From: Kiloniellales bacterium
GTDB taxonomy: Bacteria > Pseudomonadota > Alphaproteobacteria > Kiloniellales > JAKSDN01
Length of the DNA: 16,453 nucleotides
NCBI GenBank assembly: GCA_022360075.1
Contig: JAKSDN010000376.1
Span: 1 to 16,453, forward strand
Direction: 5' to 3'
Below, piece after piece: positions 1 to 6,309 of this stretch (positions are counted from its first letter, which is position 1; each line of letters starts with the position of its first letter). The notes under the pieces were generated by a model that was given only the letters and a program-made list of their open reading frames with translations, did no database searches and was not told the DNA's origin. The position numbers and the translations under genes were made by a program.

Positions 1-1013
1 ACGGCGTAGAGCAGGGCCGTGGGCGTATCCTGGGCGAAGGTGATCGCAACCAAGGCGCCTGCGGTGATCGCCAGACCGGTCGCGAAGACGAAGCGGGTCG
101 GAAAGCGATCGAGGGCTTTTCCGACCAGGGGCATGGCGAGCACCATCGTGATGGCCGAGATGGTAAAGGCCCTGGCCGCCGTCTCGGTGGCGACGCCTTG
201 GCCGCTCAGGATCGTCACCTGGTAGAAGTGGAGGGTCGTGACCAGCATGGCGATCGCGAACCAGCCGAGCGACAGGATGTAGAAGGTCGCGGTCCGCAAG
301 GCTTCACGCAGCGTCAGGCCGTCCAGCGCCTCGCCGCCGTCTTCCTCGCCTTTCGGCTCGGGCGCGCCGTCCGGCCTGAGGCCAAGGTCCTCCGGACGAT
401 TGTGCACCAGCAAAAGCACGGGCGGCAGCATCAGCAGCCAGGTCGTGGCCCCGAGCACGAACCAGGCGGTGCGCCAGCCGACCGTCTCGACCAGGAACTG
501 CGAGAGCGGCGGATGGATCGCCATTGAGACGGCGAAGCCCAGCGCCATCAGGCTGAGCGCGAAGCCGCGGCGCCGGTTGAACCACTGCGAGACCAGGTTG
601 GCGCAGTTGAGCATCAGCGAGCCCTGGCCGAGGAAACGCAAGGCGCCGAAACAGACAGCGAGCCAGAGGAAGTTCATGGCGGCGCCGAAGGCGAGGCAGG
701 AAACGCCCAGCAGCAGCACGACGACGGTCGTCATGCGCCGTGGCCCGAAGCGGTCGACGAGGCGCCCCATCTGCGGCAGGCAAAAGGCCGCGACCAGGGT
801 GGCGAGACCGTAGGCGGTCGCGATCGTCGCGCTGCCGATCCCCAGATCCTCGCTGATCGGGCCGACGAAGACGCTGAAGGTATGGGACTGGCCTGGACCG
901 CTGGCAAAGATACCTAGGCCGGCGACGCCGACGATGACCCATCCGTAGAAGAAGCGATTGCCGACGCGATTGAGGATCTGGGCGCGAACGCCGCTTTCGG
1001 ACACGCGGCTCAT
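1..1013 (-). CDS. MFS transporter, monocarboxylate/oxalate-formate porter type (C-terminus beyond the window)
   Basis: Major facilitator family permease of the inner membrane, cut by the left edge: 337 residues are visible and the last helices and stop are missing. The start is the ATG whose complement lies at 1011-1013. Near the N-terminus is FFYGWVIV (21-28), a signature of oxalate/formate and monocarboxylate-type MFS porters. The loop between helices 2 and 3 carries a typical motif A, GRLVDRFGPRR (83-93). Six hydrophobic segments follow in the first half, then a polar central loop at about residues 205-240 rich in E, G and P, then the second half beginning near TATFYILSLGWF. The family moves small organic acids or drugs by proton coupling or exchange; the substrate cannot be read here. 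It is divergent from the TRAP operon across a 417-bp gap, so the two could be co-regulated, but that is inference. Confidence 0.88.
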   Translation of the reverse strand, partial: MSRVSESGVRAQILNRVGNRFFYGWVIVGVAGLGIFASGPGQSHTFSVFVGPISEDLGIGSATIATAYGLATLVAAFCLPQMGRLVDRFGPRRMTTVVVLLLGVSCLAFGAAMNFLWLAVCFGALRFLGQGSLMLNCANLVSQWFNRRRGFALSLMALGFAVSMAIHPPLSQFLVETVGWRTAWFVLGATTWLLMLPPVLLLVHNRPEDLGLRPDGAPEPKGEEDGGEALDGLTLREALRTATFYILSLGWFAIAMLVTTLHFYQVTILSGQGVATETAARAFTISAITMVLAMPLVGKALDRFPTRFVFATGLAITAGALVAITFAQDTPTALLYA

Positions 1014-1146
1014 CCCGACTCGGTCGACGGCCGCGCGCAGGGCTCTTGCCGAACGGGGCGTGGCAGCCCCGTCGCTTCGCTCAAGGCCGTCGCCGCGCGT
1101 AACGCGCTATTCCAATCCCATGCGGCTTGTCCAGCGTCGGTCATCG

Positions 1147-1181
1147 CGTTCCCGCTTCCCGTCGTAGCCACCGCGGGAACG
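1147..1181. repeat. Perfect 9-bp inverted repeat in the divergent region
   Basis: CGTTCCCGC (1147-1155) and GCGGGAACG (1173-1181) are exact reverse complements separated by 17 bases. The arms could be a regulator half-site pair or the stem of a hairpin. There is no T-run after it on either strand, so a classical intrinsic terminator is unlikely. Function is unknown. Confidence 0.5.
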
Positions 1182-1238
1182 GCGATCCGTCCTCATGCGG
1201 CCAGGCAAATGCTTGTAGACCAAGCGCCGAGGAAAGTC

Positions 1239-1254
1239 TCGCCGTGAACGGCGA
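1239..1254. repeat. Short perfect hairpin with 4-nt loop
   Basis: TCGCCG (1239-1244), loop TGAA, CGGCGA (1249-1254) form a perfect 6-bp stem. A second small stem, GCTTG / CAAGC, lies at 1211-1215 and 1221-1225. Both are upstream of the AT-rich promoter-like segment. No known RNA family is recognised. Confidence 0.35.
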
Positions 1255-1310
1255 AAGGCCTGGGTTCGCCGCTTCGGGCCCGCCGCATTAACCATCCGGT
1301 TCGAGCACAA

Positions 1311-1339
1311 TTGGATTCTGAGTCGGTTTCCTGTATCAA
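1311..1339 (+). promoter_or_regulatory. Weak candidate promoter of the TRAP operon
   Basis: TTGGAT (1311-1316) is followed after 17 bases by TATCAA (1334-1339). Spacing is ideal for a housekeeping sigma factor, but only 3 and 4 of 6 positions match consensus. It sits in the AT-richest part of the gap, about 90 bases before dctP. Offered as a candidate only. Confidence 0.25.
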
Positions 1340-1414
1340 TGTATGCACAAAAATCGGCAATGACTTGCCTCAAGATAAAACGAACAGGCACCGAAAAGGC
1401 TTACGTGCAACTAC

Positions 1415-1420
1415 GGGAGG
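1415..1420 (+). promoter_or_regulatory. Ribosome binding site deciding the dctP start
   Basis: GGGAGG lies 10 bases before the ATG at 1431. The next residues, MGKRHLLK followed by a hydrophobic stretch, form a standard export signal, which the in-phase start at 1311 would bury. This supports 1431 as the true start. Confidence 0.75.
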
Positions 1421-1430
1421 AAGACCAAAA

Positions 1431-2510
1431 ATGGGAAAGAGACATCTGCTGAAGGTCGCGGCGATCGCCGTCGTGGCCGTCGGCACCGGCGTCGCGTTGT
1501 CCACCTCTGCCGAGGCGCAAGGGCGCGTCAAATGGAAGATGCAAAGCACCTTCGGCAGCACTCTGACCCACTTGGGTCCGGCCGGCGTGCGTTTCGCCGA
1601 GGACGTCAAGGTGATGACGGACGGCAAGTTCGACATCAAGTTCTTCGAGCCCAATGCTCTCGTGCCGTCGCTGGAGTGCTTCGACGCGGCCTCTAAGGGC
1701 TCGGTCGACTCCTGCTACACGACGCCGGGCTATCACGCGGGCAAGATCCCGGCCGTGCAGTTCTTCACCACGGTGCCCTTCGGTCCGCAGATCGGCGAGT
1801 TCCTGGCCTGGAAGTGGTTCGGCGGCGGCGACGATCTGCGCAACGAGATCTACGGCGAGTTCGGCCTCACCGCGTTCGACATCCAGTGCATCGGTCCGGA
1901 GACCTCGGGCTGGTTCAAGGAGCCGGTGGGCTCTCTCGACGATCTGCGTGGCCTGAAGATGCGCTTCTTCGGTCTTGGCGCGCAGGTCATGCAGAAGCTC
2001 GGTGTCAGCACGCAGTTGCTGGCCGCGGCCGAGATCTATCCTGCGCTCGAGCGTGGCGTGATCGATGCGACCGAGTTCTCGATGCCGAACATGGATATCG
2101 CCCTCGGCTTCCACCAGATCGCCAAGAACAACTACTATCCGGGCTGGCATCAGCAGGTCTCCTGCAGCGAGATCCTGATGAACACCGCGAAGTACGACGA
2201 GCTGTCGGACCAGTACAAGCGGATCCTTCACGTCGCCGGCCGGGCGCAGGCGATCTACACCTTCGCCGAGACCGAGGCCCAGAACTTCGTGGCCATGGGC
2301 GAGATGAAGGAGAAGTACGGGGTTACGAACCGGCGTTGGACGAACGAGCAGCTTGGCGAGTTCGAGAAGGCCTGGTCCGAGGTCCTGCAGGAGAAGTCGG
2401 CCGAGGATCCGCTGTTCAAGAAGGTAGCGGATCACTACGCCGATTTCCGCGCCCGCTACAAGATCTGGGCTGATGCCCAATCCTTGGAAGCGACCTATCT
2501 GACGCGATAG
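1431..2510 (+). CDS. dctP: TRAP transporter periplasmic solute-binding protein, TakP-like (DctP family)
   Basis: Periplasmic substrate-capture subunit of a tripartite ATP-independent transporter, 359 residues. A signal peptide is clear: MGKRHLL, a hydrophobic core at about 9-24, and a probable cleavage after AEA at residue 29. The mature part carries DctP-family landmarks: the segment LDDLRGLKMRFFGLGAQ with its conserved arginine (in the family the ligand carboxylate pairs with this Arg), LLAAAEIYPALERGVIDATEFSMP, and an aromatic stretch NNYYPGWHQQ. The last two resemble TakP of Rhodobacter sphaeroides, which binds 2-oxoacids, so a carboxylate or oxoacid ligand is likely but not proven. It is the first gene of the operon, followed by the large and then the small permease. 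A strong hairpin separates it from the permease genes, a common way to make more binding protein than permease. Confidence 0.93.
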   Translation: MGKRHLLKVAAIAVVAVGTGVALSTSAEAQGRVKWKMQSTFGSTLTHLGPAGVRFAEDVKVMTDGKFDIKFFEPNALVPSLECFDAASKGSVDSCYTTPGYHAGKIPAVQFFTTVPFGPQIGEFLAWKWFGGGDDLRNEIYGEFGLTAFDIQCIGPETSGWFKEPVGSLDDLRGLKMRFFGLGAQVMQKLGVSTQLLAAAEIYPALERGVIDATEFSMPNMDIALGFHQIAKNNYYPGWHQQVSCSEILMNTAKYDELSDQYKRILHVAGRAQAIYTFAETEAQNFVAMGEMKEKYGVTNRRWTNEQLGEFEKAWSEVLQEKSAEDPLFKKVADHYADFRARYKIWADAQSLEATYLTR

Positions 2511-2548
2511 ATAGGCGCGCCTTTGTGCGCCGATGACCTTCGGTAATG

Positions 2549-2587
2549 AGAGACGCTGGAGCCCGTTCGTCCGGGCTCCAGCTCTCT
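2549..2587 (+). terminator. Strong intercistronic hairpin between dctP and dctM
   Basis: GCTGGAGCCC (2555-2564) and GGGCTCCAGC (2573-2582) pair perfectly over 10 bp around an 8-base loop. Allowing one bulged C at 2554, five more pairs (2549-2553 with 2583-2587) extend the stem to 15 bp. No T-run follows, so it is more likely a leaky attenuator or a stop to 3' exonucleases that protects the dctP message than a full terminator. The position, 39 bases after the binding-protein stop and 28 before the permease start, fits that role. Confidence 0.7.
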
Positions 2588-2615
2588 TGCTATCGCCATT
2601 GATCGAGTAAGCATC

Positions 2616-4112
2616 ATGGAGCAGTTGCTCAGGCTCGGCAGCCGGCTGAACGGCAAGGCGTGGATCTTGATCCTGGCTCTTGTCGTGCTGGCTGGGGCCT
2701 TGATTTCTATTGCCGGGATGGCGCCGGAGCAGCAGGAAGAGCTGCTTTGGACGGTGCAGGACTTCCTGCCGATCATCATGTTCATGTCCTTGGCAATCTT
2801 CCTTTTTTCCGGCTACCCGGTGGCCTTCATCTTGGGCGGTTTCGCCCTCTTGTTCGGCTTGATCGGATACCTGCTCGGCACCTTCTCGGTTATCGAGTTC
2901 TTCAATTTCCTGCCGCGCGTTTGGGGCCAGGCTGCCGAAAATCTGGTTCTGGTGGCCGTGCCGGCCTTCGTCTTCATGGGCATCATGATGGAGCGAAGCG
3001 GCGTGGCGCACGAACTGCTCTATTGCGTGCAGGTTCTGCTGAAGCGCGTGCCCGGCGCACTGGCGCTGGCCGTGACCATCATGGGCACGATCCTGGCCGC
3101 CATGACCGGCATCATCGGCGCGTCGGTGACCATGATGTCGGCCCTCGCTCTGCCGACCATGCTCCGGCAGAAGTACAGTAAGGAGCTGTCGTGCGGGGTG
3201 ATCGCGGCCTCGGGCACGCTGGGCATCCTCATTCCGCCCAGCATCATGCTGATCATCATGGCCGACCTGATGTCGGTCTCGGTCGGCAACGTCTTCATGG
3301 CCGCGCTTCTGCCGGGCCTCGTGCTGGCCGGTTTCTATCTCACCTTCGTTGCGCTGCGCTGCTGGATGAACCCGACTCTGGCGCCGCCGCTACCGCCCGA
3401 GCTCCTGCAGGTCCCCGAAGGCGGCATGATGCGCATGCTGCTGCGCGCCTTCTTTCCGCCGGTGTTCCTGATCGGCTTGATCAAGGGCGGAATCCTAGTC
3501 GGTTTCGTCACCCCCAGCGAAGCGGGGGCGCTCGGTGCGTTCGGCGCAATCCTGCTGGCCATGGCGAACGGCAGGCTGCAAAAGGGCGTCATGGCCTCGG
3601 TCTGCCATTCCAGTGCGCGCACCGTCGCCATGATCTTCTTCATCATCATCAGCGCGACCTGCTTCGCCTATGTCTACCGCTCGCTCGGCGGCGACGACAT
3701 CGTCGAGCATCTGATCCACGAGGCCGGCCTCGATTCCTGGGGGCTGCTGATCCTGATCATGGCGATCACCTTCTTCCTGGGCTTCTTCCTCGACTGGATC
3801 GAGATCACGCTGATCGTCTTCCCGGTCTTCGCGCCCTTGGTCGCGGGCCTGGACTTCGGCGATCACGTCGCCAAGGCCGACATCGTCTTCTGGTTCATCA
3901 CCCTGATGGCGATCAACCTGCAAACCTCCTTCCTGACCCCACCCTTCGGCTTCGCCCTGTTCTATCTCAAGGGCATCGCGCCGAAGGAGATCAAGATCCA
4001 GCACATCTATCGCGGGATCATTCCCTTCGTGTTGCTGCAACTCGCGGCCCTGATCGCCGTGATCACCTTCCCGCAGGCGGCCTTGTGGGCCATGCACGCG
4101 GCCTACGGTTAG
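2616..4112 (+). CDS. dctM: TRAP transporter large permease subunit (DctM family)
   Basis: Inner-membrane transport subunit that carries substrate with coupled ions (usually sodium), 498 residues. It is longer than the classical DctM of about 430. The extra length is mostly N-terminal: a hydrophobic helix at about 15-34 and a polar segment (PEQQEELLW) precede the canonical start, FMSLAIFLFSGYPVAFILGG (56-75). Family features include the segment MTGIIGASVTMMSALALP, the run SGTLGILIPPSIMLIIMADL and the C-terminal QTSFLTPPFGFALFYLKG. A long hydrophilic loop rich in P and L (around WMNPTLAPPLPPELL) lies mid-protein. The stop is 14 bases before the small permease gene. The order dctP-dctM-dctQ differs from the classical dctPQM. 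The ribosome binding site before 2616 is weak, which fits lower output than dctP. Confidence 0.92.
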   Translation: MEQLLRLGSRLNGKAWILILALVVLAGALISIAGMAPEQQEELLWTVQDFLPIIMFMSLAIFLFSGYPVAFILGGFALLFGLIGYLLGTFSVIEFFNFLPRVWGQAAENLVLVAVPAFVFMGIMMERSGVAHELLYCVQVLLKRVPGALALAVTIMGTILAAMTGIIGASVTMMSALALPTMLRQKYSKELSCGVIAASGTLGILIPPSIMLIIMADLMSVSVGNVFMAALLPGLVLAGFYLTFVALRCWMNPTLAPPLPPELLQVPEGGMMRMLLRAFFPPVFLIGLIKGGILVGFVTPSEAGALGAFGAILLAMANGRLQKGVMASVCHSSARTVAMIFFIIISATCFAYVYRSLGGDDIVEHLIHEAGLDSWGLLILIMAITFFLGFFLDWIEITLIVFPVFAPLVAGLDFGDHVAKADIVFWFITLMAINLQTSFLTPPFGFALFYLKGIAPKEIKIQHIYRGIIPFVLLQLAALIAVITFPQAALWAMHAAYG

Positions 4113-4126
4113 AGGGGAACTAGGAG

Positions 4127-4870
4127 ATGGTTCAAAACAACGTCGATAGCTTTCCGGACCTGCCGGGCTGGATCCCCAAGGCCATGCGGGTCAGCGATCT
4201 GCTGCGCCGCTTCGTCGATCGCGTGGGGCGCTTCGGCTCGTGGATGATCCTGCCGGTGGTCCTGATCACCGTCTTCGATGCGAGCATGCGCAAGATCTCG
4301 ACCATTCAGGTCTGGATGGTCGAGAACGTGAGCTTCGTCTTCGGCTCGACCATCCTTCAAGAGCTGCAGTGGCATTTCCACACCGCCCTCTTCGCGCTCG
4401 TGCTGGGCTACGGCTACATCAACAACACCCACGTGCGGGTCGATCTGGTCCGCGAGAACCTGGCCTTCCGCAAAAAAGTCTGGCTGGAGTTCCTCGGCCT
4501 GACGATCTTCATGATCCCCTTTTGCCTGATCATCATTTGGTTCGCCGTCGATTGGGTGCACACGTCCTACGCGCTGGGCGAGATCTCCGCCTCTCAGGTC
4601 GGTCTCACCCATCGTTGGATCATCAAGTCGGTGCTGCTGAGCGGGCTCTGCGTGGCCGCGGTGGCGGGCGTCTCGGTCTGGCTACAGGTCGCCGTCGTCA
4701 TTTGGGGGCCGCAGGATATGCGTTTCCAGCTCATGACCTTGGAATGGCCCGAAGAGGAACAGCGGGTCGAGGGCAAGAAGCGGATCGTGCTGGACGAGGA
4801 GCCGGAGATCAGTCTCGGCGGCCCGCCGGGAGCGAAGACCGTGTCGGAGGCCAGCTCATCGTCCAGCTAG
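4127..4870 (+). CDS. dctQ: TRAP transporter small permease subunit (DctQ family)
   Basis: Small membrane subunit that partners the large permease and contacts the binding protein, 247 residues. Four hydrophobic segments are visible at about 37-55, 66-97, 118-141 and 164-193. The second is followed by NNTHVRVDLV (99-108), the DctQ-family motif (H-x-R-V-D). The C-terminus (about 197-247) is a hydrophilic, acidic and serine-rich tail ending in five serines, longer than in a typical DctQ. A purine-rich site, AGAGGGG at 4111-4117, lies 9 bases before the ATG. The gene starts 14 bases after dctM ends and is clearly in the same transcript. Confidence 0.9.
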   Translation: MVQNNVDSFPDLPGWIPKAMRVSDLLRRFVDRVGRFGSWMILPVVLITVFDASMRKISTIQVWMVENVSFVFGSTILQELQWHFHTALFALVLGYGYINNTHVRVDLVRENLAFRKKVWLEFLGLTIFMIPFCLIIIWFAVDWVHTSYALGEISASQVGLTHRWIIKSVLLSGLCVAAVAGVSVWLQVAVVIWGPQDMRFQLMTLEWPEEEQRVEGKKRIVLDEEPEISLGGPPGAKTVSEASSSSS

Positions 4871-4988
4871 GAGCCGAGCGGTGGCTGTGGTTTGCCCAAA
4901 GGTACCAAGGGGCCGGCCCAAGCCGGCTCGCAATGGCACCATGAGAATCGACAGCGAGCGATGCAGCTTGGTTTGAGGTGAACTCCCC
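4871..4988 (+). other. Short gap between dctQ and the following membrane-protein pair
   Basis: 118 bp without a gene. GCCGGC at 4912-4917 and again at 4922-4927 are self-complementary and can pair with each other across CCAA, but no T-run follows. An ATG at 4941 opens a frame of only 12 codons including its stop, in phase with the next gene but stopped by TGA at 4974-4976. This stop rules out a longer N-terminus for the next gene. Confidence 0.5.
4975..4981 (+). promoter_or_regulatory. Ribosome binding site supporting a TTG start
   Basis: GAGGTGA lies 7 bases before the TTG at 4989. An in-frame TGA at 4974-4976 directly overlaps it, so no upstream start is possible in this frame. Together these make the TTG start credible. 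Confidence 0.7.
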
Positions 4989-5453
4989 TTGGACTGGTAC
5001 GCCTACATCAAGAAGTACGTCTGGGACGACAACAAGACGCCCTATTTCGTCGCCGTCCCGAAGCTGAGCAAGAGCCAGGCCGAGCACGAGCTCTTCTCCT
5101 ACACCTTCTTCATGGGCCTGTTGTTCGCGATCATCTCGATCGTCTCGCTGACCGACAACGCGGTCTACGGCAAGTCGAGCCTGGTGGCGCTCTATGCCTT
5201 CACCGTGTCGACGGCTGCCGTCCTGTTCGGCCTGACCAAGCTGCTCTATGCCGTCGCCTACCTCGCCGCCGCGCCCGCCGTGGCCTTGGCGGTCCTGGCT
5301 TATGTCTTTCTCGTCGGTCTCGCGCCGGACCTCGCCTCGATCGACAAGGTCGTGATCATCGTCATCGCCGTGGCCCTGCTGCGATATTCGCTCAGGGTCA
5401 TGGCCATCACGAGGATCTACCCGAGCCTTCGGGACGGGTCTTCCCAGGTCTAG
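4989..5453 (+). CDS. Uncharacterised four-helix membrane protein (TTG start)
   Basis: I do not recognise the family. The 154-residue product begins with a polar, aromatic N-terminus (MDWYAYIKKYVWDDNKTPYF) and a charged stretch to about residue 35. Four hydrophobic segments follow at about 36-54, 63-81, 85-111 (alanine-rich) and 120-136. The C-terminus is short and basic-polar (RIYPSLRDGSSQV). No catalytic or metal-binding motif is visible. The start is TTG, chosen because of the good ribosome binding site at 4975-4981 and the in-frame stop just before it. It lies 118 bp after dctQ and 13 bp before the next small membrane protein, so these two are probably translated from one message. It may be expressed with the TRAP operon, but nothing shows it is part of the transporter. 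Confidence 0.8.
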   Translation: MDWYAYIKKYVWDDNKTPYFVAVPKLSKSQAEHELFSYTFFMGLLFAIISIVSLTDNAVYGKSSLVALYAFTVSTAAVLFGLTKLLYAVAYLAAAPAVALAVLAYVFLVGLAPDLASIDKVVIIVIAVALLRYSLRVMAITRIYPSLRDGSSQV

Positions 5454-5466
5454 CCAGGCCGGGTCC

Positions 5467-5847
5467 GTGGCGCGCGTCAAGGACAGCAAGGGCCCGACGC
5501 CGGAGATGTCCGGCGAGGCGCCGCGCGTTCGGTTGAGCGAAAGACTGAGACGCCTCTTTCGTCCGCACCTGCGCGCCTATGCCCTGGGGGCTCCGGCCGT
5601 CGTCCTCGTCGATCTCGTCGTCTCGGACGGCTGGTGGTTCTTCTGGCCGATCCTCGTCTGGGGCCTTCTGCTCGCGGCACACTACCTTTTCGCGGCCAGC
5701 CTCGGCGTCGACGACGACTGGGCCCAGCGACGGGCCGACGAGGTGGCGGACAAGGCCTACGATTTCAGCCATATCGAAGACATCCGGCAGCGCTACGAGA
5801 GCGTCAAGGAGCCGCGCGCCGAGGAGAAGGAAAAGCCGGAAAGCTGA
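5467..5847 (+). CDS. Small membrane protein with a 2TM-type domain
   Basis: A 126-residue protein, GTG start at 5467. A basic amphipathic region (LSERLRRLFRPHLRAYALG, about 23-41) leads into two hydrophobic helices (about 40-53 and 57-78) joined by the short turn SDGWW. The pattern, basic R-x-x-H-x-x-x-Y, a helix, WFFWPILVWGLLLAAH with its terminal histidine (H72), is that of the 2TM domain seen at the N-terminus of some histidine kinases and in stand-alone proteins. After the helices comes DDDWAQRRADEVADKAYDF, then a polar, charged tail. No kinase domain is present. An alternative start is ATG 5506 (residue 14), which would lose only a polar tail. Thirteen bases separate it from the preceding gene. 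Role unknown; the domain assignment is from pattern only. Confidence 0.78.
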   Translation: MARVKDSKGPTPEMSGEAPRVRLSERLRRLFRPHLRAYALGAPAVVLVDLVVSDGWWFFWPILVWGLLLAAHYLFAASLGVDDDWAQRRADEVADKAYDFSHIEDIRQRYESVKEPRAEEKEKPES

Positions 5848-5860
5848 GCCTTCGGCTCTT
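5846..5860 (+). terminator. Weak hairpin at the end of the membrane-protein pair
   Basis: GAGCC (5846-5850), loop TTC, GGCTC (5854-5858) then TT. The 5-bp stem overlaps the TGA stop of the preceding gene. It may help end the transcript, but the stem is short and the T-run is minimal. Confidence 0.3.
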
Positions 5861-6309
5861 GTCCTCCGCGAGGGACCTGCTAGAAGTGAAATCCGCTCCT
5901 CGGCCCTGTGAAGGGCGGGTCTTCAAGTGAAGGTGACAGGAACGCCAGGCTATGCTCCATCTGTTACTTTGCTCGCCTCCAGTCTTTGGTGACGTCAGAG
6001 GGGCAAAAGTCCGGGCTAGGATGGATCGGCGTTCTGCGACCGGAACGACAAGGGGCTTGGGGCGCTGGACAAACAGCCTGCGTGCTTCGAGACGCGCTCT
6101 GTCGAGCGCTCCTCAGCATGAGGAGCAATCTTAATGCCAGCAAAGGCCTTCCTCATGCCGAGGAGCCCCAAAGGGGCGTCTCGAAGCACGCACCCCAGCG
6201 CGGCAGCCAAGATCGGAAAGCGCCACCACCGCTCGATACGGCCAACATGGCCCGGACTTTTGACCCTCTTACTTGGCGACAGCCGCAATCGGTTCATGCG
6301 ACAGCGCGA
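5848..6309. other. Non-coding region holding a palindromic element
   Basis: A 462-bp stretch that I judge non-coding. Frames are open across it on both strands, and one joins in phase to the next gene from 5908, but the predicted residues are low-information and frame-shared. The openness is largely explained by the inverted repeat at 6079-6192, which is GC-rich and poor in stop codons. The region between the repeat and 6309 shows no clear promoter or ribosome binding site. Confidence 0.65.
6079..6192. repeat. 114-bp interrupted palindrome, REP/MITE-like
   Basis: The outer arms TGCGTGCTTCGAGACGC (6079-6095) and GCGTCTCGAAGCACGCA (6176-6192) are perfect 17-bp reverse complements. Inner arms at 6108-6123 and 6151-6166 pair at 15 of 16 positions (GCTCCTCAGCATGAGG against CCTCATGCCGAGGAGC). 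The left inner arm can also fold alone: GCTCCTCA / TGAGGAGC at 6108-6126. The core CCTCATSCTGAGGAGC with GTCTCGAAG resembles palindromes I know as scattered through many alphaproteobacterial genomes. No target duplication is visible at the ends and no transposase is present. It is probably a non-autonomous or REP-like intergenic repeat. Confidence 0.8.

Larger units (their letters stand above)
1014..1430. other. Divergent intergenic region between the MFS gene and the TRAP operon
   Basis: This 417-bp stretch holds no convincing gene; the open frames here are short and read through GC-rich sequence. The left two thirds is GC-rich with several short perfect inverted repeats (1147-1181, 1211-1225, 1239-1254). 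From about 1290 the sequence becomes clearly AT-richer, as expected for the promoter and leader of the downstream TRAP operon. An open frame in phase with dctP runs back to 1311, but the export signal sequence and ribosome binding site place the real start at 1431. Confidence 0.7.

Noticed and set aside
1226..1245. Resemblance of GAGGAAAGTC to the conserved RNase P RNA segment
   Set aside because: The next conserved bases and all other RNase P core elements are missing within 400 bases.
1311..1430. N-terminal extension of dctP by 40 codons
   Set aside because: It would bury the signal peptide, and a good ribosome binding site stands before the ATG at 1431.
1401..3011. 536-codon open frame on the minus strand
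   Set aside because: It is antisense to dctP and dctM, which have full family signatures; its translation is rich in H, R, E, L and D typical of a shadow frame.
5908..6309. 134-codon extension of the SGNH-like protein
   Set aside because: It crosses the palindromic element, lacks protein-like features, and the anchor helix starts just after ATG 6310.
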